Shown: positions 1-10,021, counted from the stretch's first letter. The stretch: 64,000 nt of DNA from Erythrobacter sp. (GCA_013822125.1 PNJY01000002.1:17787-81786); one strand, 5' to 3'. Translations and numbers: made by a program. Notes: generated by a model not told the origin, from the letters alone.

Positions 1-51
1 CTATCCTGCATTCGCGATCTAAACGGCGCTAGAAAGCGATATACGGCAAAT

Positions 52-3000
52 TTATTCACCGCTGTTCACCGTGCAGATACCAATGGCAAGAGCATCTGCA
101 GCTAGAAGCGCGTAACCAACTACTGGAATGGCTCTACCAGCAAACTTCGCCGCACTCAGGGTAGATGAAAGCTTTAGGCCATTACCAATTCCGGGAAATC
201 CAGTGAGTGTTGGGAGCTTAACTGCCATCTTGGCATCGCCGTAAATTGCGCTTGCAGCTCGCCCAGCCCAAGAAGTGCCCGGCGTTGCACCAGCAAACTT
301 ACCTCTGGTCTCGATCACGTTAGCGCCAGCAGCAGCTAAAGCGCCTCCTGATCCGCCGAGTGCCAAATTCAAGCCATAATGGTCGAGCGCGCATTGTCCT
401 GCTCTCTCGAGAACATTTGGCTTATCACTTTGCGGCCCTTTGCCGCCACCGCCGGGAGTTGTTCGAGTAGCCCGCTGGCTTGCCAGTCGCAGGGATTCGG
501 ATATCGCAGCCCATTCATTGATCACCGTTTGTCCGTTCGAACTTGGCGTGTAGCATGACCATCCACTTGGGCAGACTGAAAAGTTTGACGGAACAGGGAC
601 GATTGTTACGCCAGGACGATCCGCCGAGACGACAATGCTGCCATCCACCACAGTTGTTACAGCATTGCATGGTGCCCCTCCACAGCCGTTATAGCTGGCA
701 AGTGTAGGATCTGATTGGTTCAACCCACTCGGATCCACAAAGTTCACCGGATCGGAGCCGACATAGTTGTACCAGTTGAGGCCGTCGGCATAGCCGATCG
801 GATCGGTCTGCATGAAACGGCCAAGCGTGGGCGAATACATGCGTGCCTTGTAATTATACATGCCGATGTCCGCAATCCAGGTCTGCCCGGTATACTGGAA
901 AGTGCCCAGATTGCCCGCCTGCGGTATGCCGTACTCATCATAACGGTTGACCCCGATCGAAGCACCTGAGGCATCGCTGAGCGCGATCACCGAGCCGCGC
1001 TCGTCCGCCTGCAACCAGCGGCGATCGGCAGTGCCCGAGCCTTCGTACCAGACGACTGGCTCGTCCACCCCGGGGCCGGGCACATAGCGCCGCAGAATGG
1101 CGCCACCGCTCGATTTCTCGGCAAGCCGCATGCCCCCCGAATAGACGAAGCGGGTGGTTTGCGTGCCCGCCAGTTGCTGCAGGCGGCCTGAGGGATCGTA
1201 GGTGAGCGTGGCGCCTGGCGCGTTCGTCAACTGATTGAGCTTGTCATAACTGTAGGTGTCGCCACCCGAAGTCGCGAGATTGCCGCGCGCATCATAGGTG
1301 ATGCTGGTGCCGCCAGAGTTGGTATATTGGTTGAGGCCGTTGGCAGTGTAATTGCGGTCAAAATTGTAATGGCCGATCCAGGCATAGCTATCGTTGCTGC
1401 GTACCTGGCTGATGATTTGGCCTGCGGGATTATATGCGATCGGGGTGCCGGTGCTGCCAACTTTGCCGATGACGAGATCGGCAGAGGTCCCCGCCTGATC
1501 GATCTTGAGGCCCGACATGCGCCCGATTGCATCCCATTCATAAGTCCGGATGGTTCCGTTACCAAACGCGATCGATGCGCGCTGCCCAATGTCGTTATAC
1601 GAATAGCTTGCCAGCACGCCGATACCGCTTGTCGCGCCATTTTCCCTGATCTTGGTAACGCGGCCGAGTAAGTCGTAATCATAATTGGCGTAAAATGCGT
1701 CGGGCCAGGTCAACCGAGTCAGTTGGCCCGCGGCATCGTATTGATAGCTGGCGGTGCCATAGGGCTGACTTTCGCTGGTCAGGCGGCCCAGCGCGTCCCA
1801 ACCATTGGTGAGGGTCACCCCGTCTGACGGGCGCTGGATCTGGGTAAGCCTTCCGGCAAGGTCATAGGTCAGATTAACCGCCGGCTCCCCATTTGGTGTG
1901 CGCGACACCGGCCGGTTGAGGTTATCATAGGCGAGTGCGATGGTCGCGCCATCGCGCAGCCTGACCTGAGTAACATTCGAGGCCGCATCGTAAGTGAATT
2001 GCTCGTAGTCGGTGGTCGAACTGCTGTTGCTGCCCTTGGTTGCCACCGGGTAGCGCACCTTGAGATTGCGATCGTGTCCGTCATACTCATAGGTCGTGCG
2101 ATTGAGTTCAGCGTCAATTACATGGGCGAGTTGGCTATTGGCCGTGTATCCGAGTTGCTCAAGCGATTCGACGCTAGTCCCGAACGAGGAGCGGACCGAT
2201 GTCATGCGGTCGCTGTTGTCGTAGCCGTACTTGGTAATCCGGTCATCGCCGAAAGATCCAGCAGCTCCCAGTGTGCACGCGCTCGAGGGGGGACTGCCGA
2301 ACAGTGCCGGGTTCATGCGCAGCGCAGTGCATTCAAGCCGGTTCCGGCCATCATAGGAATACTGCTGGAGCGCATAAGTAGTGCCGCCCGACTGGACATC
2401 CTGGCGGATCAGATTTCCTTTGCTGTCATAAGCGAAGTTCGTGGTCGACGTGACCACAAGGTTTGTCATGTCAGCCGGGCTGGTGCCGGTCACGGTTCCG
2501 ACTTCAACTTTTGTAACTTGCGTCCCATCCCCGAAGGTGCGCCTTACCGCCGGTCGCTTCAACGGTCCCGCGCCATCGGGATCGGGATAGATAATCGCAG
2601 AGGTGTATGGTGTGTTTGGCGGACGGAATGTGGTGCGCCTGTCGAAATAGTAAGTCGTGTCATCGGTACCCGCAAGCGGCCCATCGACCTTCCACAGTTT
2701 GCCAGTCGGCCGGTAAGTGTACTGAAACTGGCTTGAAGCCGACACATCGCCTGCGGAAATCGTCATGCTTGTCATCAGCAGGTTGGGATTGTTGTATGCG
2801 TAGGTGATGACTGTTTCATTGGCAGAGCCGGCACAGGTTGCCGCTGTCGCGCAGGATTTGACCTGAGTGATCTTGTAGGTGGGCGTACTGACATTGACCA
2901 AGACGCCTGATGTATTCCTCACTTGCGCGTAAAGCGCAGCATAGGTGTAATCGATTTGCGCGCGCGGCGCGCCAGTCGATGCGGCCGGCAATTGGACGCG

Positions 3001-4368
3001 CGTCACACCGCCATGCGTGGCATCATAGATAAAATCGCTGCGGTTGCCCCGTTCATCAATGATGTAGTTGGGCTTGTTACATGTGAGTTCGTTCGTGCAT
3101 GTCGCAGCGTAGCTGGCCGTCGAGACGATATCCGCTAGGCCCGACCCAGCCTTCGCCACGCGGCGAATTTCGGTCACATTACCGCGGCTGTCATAGGTCC
3201 AGTTGGCGTAGTTGCCTTCAGGATAGGTCTCGCGTGTTTTCCGTCCGGCAGAGTCATAAAGAAAGGTAGTCACGCCGCCTTGCGGGTCAGTGTATGACGT
3301 AAGCTTGGAAGTGATTGTATCAACGACAAATATCTCGGTTGCACCGGTTCCGCTGGTCACAGTGGTCGTCTGACTCGAGCCCGATGTCGAGGAAGCGTAC
3401 GTGAAGTTTTCGCCTTGCTCGGTGACCGTCTGTACATTGCTCGAGCCATCGTATGACACGGTCAAATCGACAATTGTCGTTTCGGGGCGATCGAGCGAAG
3501 TGGCCAATCCTCCCGTGCTTGTAATTGTGGTCTGGTCACCAAAATCATCTGTGACCGTCCCACCCGATTTGTTAAGCGAGACCTCGTCCTGCGTCAGTGT
3601 GCCGCAGGTATCTGCAAGTGGGTTGCAATAATCCTCCGACAAATTGATCAGGCTCACCTTGGTGAGAACGCCAGACTGAACATCCGGGTCGCTGTACTCG
3701 GCCTTCATCATGGCCCCGGTGCTGGAGACCACTGACTGCACGCGCCAGTAGATGCGATAGAAGCCCGACCCCTTGCCCGATACGAAAACGGCTTTGGACT
3801 TGTAATTGAATTGATGGTTGCGTCCGTCTGGAAACACGATGCTGCTGATGTATGATTTGATGAGGAGAACGGAATTCTGCTCGCCAGTACCGGCTGCTGC
3901 GAAAAAAATTACCTTTGTCCCGTCCGGCAGTGTCAGTTGGTAGTTTTCGCTTCCCGCTGCGCCAAGCGAAACGAGTTTGTACTCAGCGCCGTTCTCCGAT
4001 GTAAACTGCCCAGATCCAATGCTTATGAACTTCAGACTATTCCCGTTGATGACGACAATACGGTCAGCACCGCTGATCACGATATATGCGCTCAATTGGT
4101 TGCGCAGTGTATTGGAGAGCTGGCCGTCGTTGAACTCGAAATCGAGCGCGGAAATCGTGGCTGAATTCACGCCAATCTGACGCGTACGCACATCAACGCC
4201 CCGTGCGTCCAGGATGGGCCGCGTTGGGGTCAGCACACCGCCGGAAACTTGCGCATTTGCTTCTGCGGCGAATGCCAGAAGACCGATGAGACTCCCTGAA
4301 AGCATCGCCCCCACATAGATTCGGCGGACGGCTCTTGAGCTCGCGAAATCGATGACATTATCGGTCAT
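52..4368 (-). CDS. RHS/YD-repeat protein with N-terminal signal-like segment and variable C-terminal tip
   Basis: 1438 aa ORF; many YD repeats (e.g. YDSAGRKTRETYPEGNYANWTYDSRGNVTEI); RHS core end RFMQTDPIGYADGLNWYNYVGSDPVNFVDPSGL followed by a ~220 aa non-repeat tail. Confidence 0.93.
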   Translation of the reverse strand: MTDNVIDFASSRAVRRIYVGAMLSGSLIGLLAFAAEANAQVSGGVLTPTRPILDARGVDVRTRQIGVNSATISALDFEFNDGQLSNTLRNQLSAYIVISGADRIVVINGNSLKFISIGSGQFTSENGAEYKLVSLGAAGSENYQLTLPDGTKVIFFAAAGTGEQNSVLLIKSYISSIVFPDGRNHQFNYKSKAVFVSGKGSGFYRIYWRVQSVVSSTGAMMKAEYSDPDVQSGVLTKVSLINLSEDYCNPLADTCGTLTQDEVSLNKSGGTVTDDFGDQTTITSTGGLATSLDRPETTIVDLTVSYDGSSNVQTVTEQGENFTYASSTSGSSQTTTVTSGTGATEIFVVDTITSKLTSYTDPQGGVTTFLYDSAGRKTRETYPEGNYANWTYDSRGNVTEIRRVAKAGSGLADIVSTASYAATCTNELTCNKPNYIIDERGNRSDFIYDATHGGVTRVQLPAASTGAPRAQIDYTYAALYAQVRNTSGVLVNVSTPTYKITQVKSCATAATCAGSANETVITYAYNNPNLLMTSMTISAGDVSASSQFQYTYRPTGKLWKVDGPLAGTDDTTYYFDRRTTFRPPNTPYTSAIIYPDPDGAGPLKRPAVRRTFGDGTQVTKVEVGTVTGTSPADMTNLVVTSTTNFAYDSKGNLIRQDVQSGGTTYALQQYSYDGRNRLECTALRMNPALFGSPPSSACTLGAAGSFGDDRITKYGYDNSDRMTSVRSSFGTSVESLEQLGYTANSQLAHVIDAELNRTTYEYDGHDRNLKVRYPVATKGSNSSSTTDYEQFTYDAASNVTQVRLRDGATIALAYDNLNRPVSRTPNGEPAVNLTYDLAGRLTQIQRPSDGVTLTNGWDALGRLTSESQPYGTASYQYDAAGQLTRLTWPDAFYANYDYDLLGRVTKIRENGATSGIGVLASYSYNDIGQRASIAFGNGTIRTYEWDAIGRMSGLKIDQAGTSADLVIGKVGSTGTPIAYNPAGQIISQVRSNDSYAWIGHYNFDRNYTANGLNQYTNSGGTSITYDARGNLATSGGDTYSYDKLNQLTNAPGATLTYDPSGRLQQLAGTQTTRFVYSGGMRLAEKSSGGAILRRYVPGPGVDEPVVWYEGSGTADRRWLQADERGSVIALSDASGASIGVNRYDEYGIPQAGNLGTFQYTGQTWIADIGMYNYKARMYSPTLGRFMQTDPIGYADGLNWYNYVGSDPVNFVDPSGLNQSDPTLASYNGCGGAPCNAVTTVVDGSIVVSADRPGVTIVPVPSNFSVCPSGWSCYTPSSNGQTVINEWAAISESLRLASQRATRTTPGGGGKGPQSDKPNVLERAGQCALDHYGLNLALGGSGGALAAAGANVIETRGKFAGATPGTSWAGRAASAIYGDAKMAVKLPTLTGFPGIGNGLKLSSTLSAAKFAGRAIPVVGYALLAADALAIGICTVNSGE

Positions 4369-4434
4369 TGTACCTCGATACTGCGCACTTGCGCGCTTCG
4401 TTCAAAAAGTTGAATTTGCTTGATCGCAGACAAC

Positions 4435-4668
4435 TTACTGCGAAGAACCGGTCGTCTTCACATTGGTGCGGTTGTCGGCCTTGTCGTGACTGTAGGTCGT
4501 CTGCACCCCGTTGTTCACCGTTCCGGACCGCACGACTTTCACAAGCCTGCCCTTCGCGTCGTAAGTATAGGTGATTGTTTCGGAGCAGAGTGCCGGCGAC
4601 GGGATTGCAACAACTGCCATCATTGCCGTCAAACCCGTGCCAACCAGCAGTTTGCGAACATGCATCAT
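4435..4668 (-). CDS. small predicted secreted YD-repeat protein
   Basis: MHVRKLLVGTGLTAMMAVVAIPSPALC signal peptide then ITYTYDAKGRLVKVVRSGTVNNGVQTTYSHDKADNRTNV; ORF may extend to 4725; directly upstream of the RHS gene. Confidence 0.7.
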   Translation of the reverse strand: MMHVRKLLVGTGLTAMMAVVAIPSPALCSETITYTYDAKGRLVKVVRSGTVNNGVQTTYSHDKADNRTNVKTTGSSQ

Positions 4669-5005
4669 GTAGAAGCCCCCCGTGAAAACAGGAGGTGGCT
4701 CGCATGAAGGCGCGCTCGAATTCAAGGGGTTATTTGCATTCGCAATTGCAACTGAGCATCAGGTTTGGCGGAATTCCGCCAGTTTCGCTGGCCTGCCCTA
4801 CAGAGAATCTTAAGGGGGTCAACGCTCCGGATATGCGCTTAATTAAGTGAAATACGAAGGCGCGACCGGCATTATTGCGCTCCACCCGTACAGCGATTCG
4901 CGAACAAGAGTGATTCGCGAAATACTCGGCACAGCATTCCCGAGCGGTTCGGGACTGAGATTTGCTATTTGCGATTGTTGTTCACACAGATCGCCAATCT
5001 AACCG

Positions 5006-5311
5006 TCAGGCCTCGCTTTCAAACGCGCGCTTGCCCTTGCGCTTCCACAGCACCAGCGCATTTTCCCGATCTTCGCCACGCAGCTTGGCCGCAATCGTGA
5101 GGAACGCGCCATAGAGCGTGGCGCGATCATCGTCGGCGAGTTCGACCAGCCCGGCTTTCATCACCAGACCGCCGAGTTCGATCAGTTGCCGCGTGCGCTC
5201 GCGTCGCTTCACTTGCCATTCTCGCATGTCGGTGCGTGCCTTTTGTGCCTCAAGCCGATGCCGCGCCGCCGTCAAGCTGGAAAGTGCCGTTCGGCTGGCC
5301 TTGAGTTCCAT
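5006..5311 (-). CDS. traD: conjugal transfer protein TraD (Ti-type)
   Basis: MREWQVKRRERTRQLIELGGLVMKAGLVELADDDRATLYGAFLTIAAKLRGE matches the TraD family as I know it; start uncertain (5311 or 5227). Confidence 0.75.
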   Translation of the reverse strand: MELKASRTALSSLTAARHRLEAQKARTDMREWQVKRRERTRQLIELGGLVMKAGLVELADDDRATLYGAFLTIAAKLRGEDRENALVLWKRKGKRAFESEA

Positions 5312-5555
5312 CGCCACGCTTGCGTGCCGTGCTCCGAAAGAACGCGGTCCCGCGCTTCGCCCATGCCTCCCTCTTTCCGGCATCAGCGGTTTCAGCAATG
5401 ACCAGCAATGCGCCCGCCAGTGTTTCCGCGTCGGTCGCATCGGCTCCAGTGGCGATCACCAGTTCGCCGAGCTGCTGCACGCGGCGTTCTTTAAGCTGCC
5501 TTGCCCTGTCGGCGAGCGCCTTCAGTTCGGTGTCGATATTTCGTGGTTTGCGCAT
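5250..5555 (-). CDS. traC: conjugal transfer protein TraC-like
   Basis: MRKPRNIDTELKALADRARQLKERRVQQLGELVIATGADATDAETLAGALLVIAETAD; small gene divergent from traA. Confidence 0.72.
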   Translation of the reverse strand: MRKPRNIDTELKALADRARQLKERRVQQLGELVIATGADATDAETLAGALLVIAETADAGKREAWAKRGTAFFRSTARKRGDGTQGQPNGTFQLDGGAASA

Positions 5556-5670
5556 CGATAATCTCCATCGGTGGTTGATGCGCCGATGATAGCGTGCGGC
5601 ATTGCCCAGTGCAGCATTGTCGCTGGAACGCTCTGGAATGAGGCAATCCCGAGCGGGATTTTAATCTGTG

Positions 5671-5698
5671 AGGGCGCGCTTATACGTCGTGCCGACGT
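5671..5698 (-). other. candidate origin of transfer (oriT) with RSF1010/Ti-type nic core
   Basis: Minus strand reads ACGTCG-GCA-CGACGT-A-TAAGCGCGCCCT: a perfect 6-bp inverted repeat immediately 5' of a sequence matching the TAAGTGCGCCCT nic core with one mismatch; lies between divergent traC and traA. Confidence 0.75.
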
Positions 5699-5727
5699 GC
5701 TCGCTGTAGTGCAAATGGATTGCCGCC

Positions 5728-8601
5728 ATGGCGATCTATCACCTCTCGGTCAAAGTCATCAGCCGCTCGAGCGGGCGCAGCGCCGTCGCAGCTTCGGCCT
5801 ATCGCGCTGCCGAACGGCTGCACGACGATCGCCTCGACCGCGATCACGACTTCACAAACAAATCGGGCGTCGTCCATTCCGAAGTCATGCTGCCCGAACA
5901 TGCGCCCGACGAATGGCGTGACCGCGAACGCTTGTGGAACGATGTCGAAGCCATCGAGAAGCGCAAGGACGCGCAGCTGGCGCGCGAGGTCGAGTTCGCG
6001 ATTCCGCGCGAGCTCAATCAGCAACAGGGGATCGAGCTGGCGCGCGAGTTCGTCAGCCAGGAGTTCGTCGATATCGGCATGGTCGCCGACCTCAATGTCC
6101 ATTGGGACGCTGGTGCCGACGGCATGGCCAAGCCGCATGCGCATGTCATGCTGACGATGCGCGAGATCGGGAGCGAAGTGACCGCCAGCGACCACGGCGA
6201 ACCCGGCTTTGGCGCCAAGGTCCGCGACTGGAACCAGACCGCGCTGGTCGAGCGCTGGCGGACAAGCTGGGCCGATCATGTCAACACCCGCCTCGCCGAG
6301 CTCGACATCGATGCGCGTATCGATCACCGCAGCCTCGAAGCGCAGGGGATTGCGCTCGAGCCGCAGCACAAGATCGGCCCCGCCGCATCGCGCATGGAGG
6401 GTCAGGGCCATGCCAGCGAGCGGCTCGAACAGCATCACGCGATCGCGCGCAGCAATGGCGAGAAGATCCTCGCCGATCCGGCCATCGCGCTTGGCGCAAT
6501 CACGCACGGCCAGGCGACGTTTACCGGCCGCGACCTTGCCCGGTTCGTGCACCGCCACAGCGAAGGCAAGGACCAGTTCGATAGGGTCATGGCGGCGGTG
6601 CGCGCATCGCCCGAACTGGTGAGACTGGGCCGGGACGGGCGCGGCGAGCCGCGCTTCACCTCGCGCGAGATGCTCAGGACCGAAGCGCGGCTCGAACAGG
6701 CCAGCGTGAGCCTCGATGCGCGGCGCAGCCACGTGGTCGCCGCCCGCATGCAGGAACGCGCGCTCGCGCGCGCGCAGGCCCGCGGGCTCGATCTGTCGGG
6801 CGAGCAGCGTAGCGCCTTCGACCATGTGACCGGCTCGCGCGCGCTGGCCAGCGTCGTCGGCTATGCCGGGTCGGGCAAGAGCGCGATGCTCGGCGTGGCG
6901 CGCGAGGCCTGGGAGGCGGCGGGTTACGAGGTGCGCGGGCTGGCGCTCTCAGGGATTGCCGCCGAAGGCCTCGAGCACGGCTCGGGCATTCATTCGCGCA
7001 CCATTGCCAGCCTTGAACACCAGTGGAGCCAGGGCCGCGAACATCTCACTTCGCGCGATGTGCTGGTGATCGACGAGGCGGGCATGGTCGGCACGCGCCA
7101 GATCGAGCGCGTGCTCTCGCATGCCGCCGAAGCGGGCGCCAAGGTCGTGCTGGTTGGCGACCCGCAGCAATTGCAGGCGATCGAGGCGGGCGCGGCGTTC
7201 CGCGCGATTGCCGAGCGTCATGGCGCGATCGAGATTACCGCGGTCCGCCGCCAGCACGAAGACTGGCAGCGCGACGCGACGCGCCAGCTCGCCACCGGGC
7301 GCACCGCCGAGGCGCTTGATGCTTATGATGAGGCCGGACACGTCCATCCCGCCGCCACCAGAGAAGCAGCGCGCGGCGAACTGATCGAGCGCTGGGACCG
7401 CGAGCGCCAGGTAGCCCCAAGCGATACCCGCATTATCCTCACCCACACCAACGACGAGGTGCGCGCGCTCAACGAGGCGGCGCGTGGGCGCATGCGGATG
7501 GGGAGCGAGCCTGCGCCGGGCGCATCGCCCGAACGGCAACAGCTACTGGGCGAAGACGTGCGCGTCATGACCGAGCGCGGCGAGCGGAACTTTGCCAGCG
7601 GCGACCGGATCATGTTCCTCAAGAACGAGCGCAGCCTCGGGGTCAAGAACGGCACGCTCGGCATTGTCGAACATGTGACCCCGCAACACATTGCGGTGCA
7701 CACCGACGACGGCCGCAGCCTCGCCTTCGACACCAGGGACTATGCCCATATCGACCACGGTTACGCCGCCACGGTGCACAAGGCGCAGGGGATGACGGTG
7801 GAGCGGGTCCATGTGCTGGCAACCCCGGGGATGGACAGCCACTCGGCCTATGTTGCGCTCTCGCGCCATAGGACCAGCGTCGATCTGCACTATGGCAACG
7901 ACGACTTCGCCGATCAGACGCGCCTCACTCACGCGCTTAGCCGTGAACGCGGCAAGGACATGGCCAGCGACCATGCCCCCGCACACGGGCGCGCCATGCC
8001 GGTGCCAGAACACACCGATCACGGCCACGACGCGCGAGACAGCGAGGCGAGCCTGCGCCGCGCGCGCAGCGCCGCGCTGATTCGTCATGCCCGCGCGGTC
8101 GATGCGATCTTTACCGGGCAGAACATGGGGATCGAAGCAAGCGCCAGCCAGACCGCCGAACTCCAGCAGGCGCGGCGCAGCTTCGAGGAACTGCGCCCGT
8201 TCGGATCGCGCGATGCCGAGGCCGCCTATCGCAAGGACCCCGCGCTGGCGCGCGAGGCGGGCCAGGGCCAGATCACCCGCGCGGTCGCCGCGCTCTATGT
8301 CGAGACCGACCTGCACTCCGAGCGCTCCATGCGTGCCGACAGGTTCGTCGCCCGCTGGAACGGTCTCGCCGACCTCGCCGAGCGCCAGTATCGAAGCGGC
8401 AGCATGTCCGATCATCGCGGCACCCGCAGCGCCATGGCCGCGATGGCCAAAAGCCTCGAGCGCGATCCGCAGCTCGAATCGCTCCTCGCAGGCCGCAAGG
8501 CCCAGCTCGGCATCACGCTTGAAACCGGACGCTCGCTCGCTCGTGATCTCGCGCTCAGCCACGGGCTTGATCTCGGACGCGGACGAGGACTGGGGATTTG
8601 A
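5728..8601 (+). CDS. traA: Ti-type conjugative relaxase/helicase TraA (MobA/MobL + TraI-like helicase)
   Basis: 957 aa; MAIYHLSVKVISRSSGRSAVAASAYRAAERL; metal-binding HAHVMLTMRE; Walker A GYAGSGKSAMLG; VIDEAGMVGT; C-terminal GYAATVHKAQGMTVERVHVL. Confidence 0.95.
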   Translation: MAIYHLSVKVISRSSGRSAVAASAYRAAERLHDDRLDRDHDFTNKSGVVHSEVMLPEHAPDEWRDRERLWNDVEAIEKRKDAQLAREVEFAIPRELNQQQGIELAREFVSQEFVDIGMVADLNVHWDAGADGMAKPHAHVMLTMREIGSEVTASDHGEPGFGAKVRDWNQTALVERWRTSWADHVNTRLAELDIDARIDHRSLEAQGIALEPQHKIGPAASRMEGQGHASERLEQHHAIARSNGEKILADPAIALGAITHGQATFTGRDLARFVHRHSEGKDQFDRVMAAVRASPELVRLGRDGRGEPRFTSREMLRTEARLEQASVSLDARRSHVVAARMQERALARAQARGLDLSGEQRSAFDHVTGSRALASVVGYAGSGKSAMLGVAREAWEAAGYEVRGLALSGIAAEGLEHGSGIHSRTIASLEHQWSQGREHLTSRDVLVIDEAGMVGTRQIERVLSHAAEAGAKVVLVGDPQQLQAIEAGAAFRAIAERHGAIEITAVRRQHEDWQRDATRQLATGRTAEALDAYDEAGHVHPAATREAARGELIERWDRERQVAPSDTRIILTHTNDEVRALNEAARGRMRMGSEPAPGASPERQQLLGEDVRVMTERGERNFASGDRIMFLKNERSLGVKNGTLGIVEHVTPQHIAVHTDDGRSLAFDTRDYAHIDHGYAATVHKAQGMTVERVHVLATPGMDSHSAYVALSRHRTSVDLHYGNDDFADQTRLTHALSRERGKDMASDHAPAHGRAMPVPEHTDHGHDARDSEASLRRARSAALIRHARAVDAIFTGQNMGIEASASQTAELQQARRSFEELRPFGSRDAEAAYRKDPALAREAGQGQITRAVAALYVETDLHSERSMRADRFVARWNGLADLAERQYRSGSMSDHRGTRSAMAAMAKSLERDPQLESLLAGRKAQLGITLETGRSLARDLALSHGLDLGRGRGLGI

Positions 8602-8758
8602 GGGGGAAAGTTGAAAGTGCGAGAAGTGGGGCAAACTGTCTGTCGAAAGCAAGGTGAAGCCTGGCGCCTGTTGGGGCCTGTCTTGCCTGACTGGCCAGCG
8701 CCGCCGCTCCTCCCGGTTTGCAGAGTAAGTCCGGTTGATTTCCAGACATCCGCCAAAA

Positions 8759-10021
8759 TCAGTCAAAAGCATCGAGCTGTTCGCCAAATCCACGTCGGAT
8801 TGCAACGCAATCCGAGCAAAGGCGTAGCGAGGGAATACCCGGCATCGCCTCCGCCGCGTTGACCAGCCGGTAGTCGCTCGCCGGATCGCCGCATGACGAA
8901 CAGACCTCTGCTGACTCGGAGTGCCGGATCGCCAAGCGGGCGATAGCGCCCAGCCGTGGTTCGACACGATCAACGATCGAAAACCATAGGGGCGTATGCG
9001 GCACAACCCGTTCCATATAGCGAGCGACGTCATCCGGATAATGACTTAGCAGCCACGACCGCGCAGTCTCAATTCTCAGTTCGTGCTCGTGCACCAAGGT
9101 TTCATAGTGCGCGATGAGTATGCGGAGCGTATCGCGCGCGCTCTTCCTCTGCATAGCTTGATATTGCGTCAGGTTGACTGCAAACCGGACACCGCCCGAA
9201 TAGGCCTCGCGGATCGTCTCTATGCAGTATGCCTGTAAGTCAGCCACCATCGCCGGGTCCGAGACGCTTTTCATCAGCGGCAGGTCATAGCGGTAGGGGT
9301 GCGCCAGTCGTTCATGCCTCCAGACGTCGAGATAACCGGAACCCCGCAGGGCATGCGCGATGGTTGCATCCCATTCGGGGTGATCAAGGATCAGCCGGAC
9401 AAGGTCTGTAAAGTTCTCGACTACCGGATCGAGCCGTCTCCCCGCTGCCAGAACAGCGTTATGCGATTCGCGCATCAGGTCGAGCGGGCTGGGATATGCC
9501 GCGATAGCTTCGATCTCTTCGGCTGATACAGGCTGGGTGACATCGGCAAGCTCCACCAAAAGCGGACTGTTGCGCAGATCTTCAGGAGTGCAATAATCCT
9601 GATCGGGAACCATTTGGATGCCGACAGCCGCATAGGCCTGCGCGACCAGGCGCGAGCAAAATTGTCTGCTTCCGCGCGGCTTTCGACCGCCAAGCACAGA
9701 TCGAGCGGCTTCTGCCTTTGAGTATCTCGTGCCGATTTCAGAACGCGCAAAGTCGATGATACGCGCCATCTCGACTGGTGCCAACGGATCGCGCAATCTG
9801 AACGCAAAGACCGCCTCGTCTTCGCGAAAGAACTCGCGCTGAAGGTTCCACGCCTGGACCCCTTCTTCGGTTGAGTCGATGATCGACCCGTGTTGCACGC
9901 AGATCATTGCATGCGAAACGACGCCCTTGCTCGCCACGCGCACCACATTACCCTCCTTCGTCCGGTTAGCGGTCAGGATGATGTCGCCCGGTCGCAATCT
10001 ATCGATGTCAATCCGTCGCAT
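8759..10021 (-). CDS. YiiX/NlpC-P60-like (permuted papain fold) cysteine hydrolase with C-terminal CxxC zinc-ribbon-like motif
   Basis: GDIILTANRTKEGNVVRVASKGVVSHAMICVQHGSIIDSTEEGVQ (His motif) and RQFCSRLVAQAYAAVGI (Cys motif); CSSCG...CSDC near C-terminus. Confidence 0.7.
   Translation of the reverse strand: MRRIDIDRLRPGDIILTANRTKEGNVVRVASKGVVSHAMICVQHGSIIDSTEEGVQAWNLQREFFREDEAVFAFRLRDPLAPVEMARIIDFARSEIGTRYSKAEAARSVLGGRKPRGSRQFCSRLVAQAYAAVGIQMVPDQDYCTPEDLRNSPLLVELADVTQPVSAEEIEAIAAYPSPLDLMRESHNAVLAAGRRLDPVVENFTDLVRLILDHPEWDATIAHALRGSGYLDVWRHERLAHPYRYDLPLMKSVSDPAMVADLQAYCIETIREAYSGGVRFAVNLTQYQAMQRKSARDTLRILIAHYETLVHEHELRIETARSWLLSHYPDDVARYMERVVPHTPLWFSIVDRVEPRLGAIARLAIRHSESAEVCSSCGDPASDYRLVNAAEAMPGIPSLRLCSDCVAIRRGFGEQLDAFD

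Noticed and set aside
5680-6825. 381 aa minus-strand ORF
   Set aside because: Antisense to traA and covers the oriT region; no family features
7543-9033. 496 aa minus-strand ORF
   Set aside because: Antisense to traA and spans its end; high-GC shadow ORF
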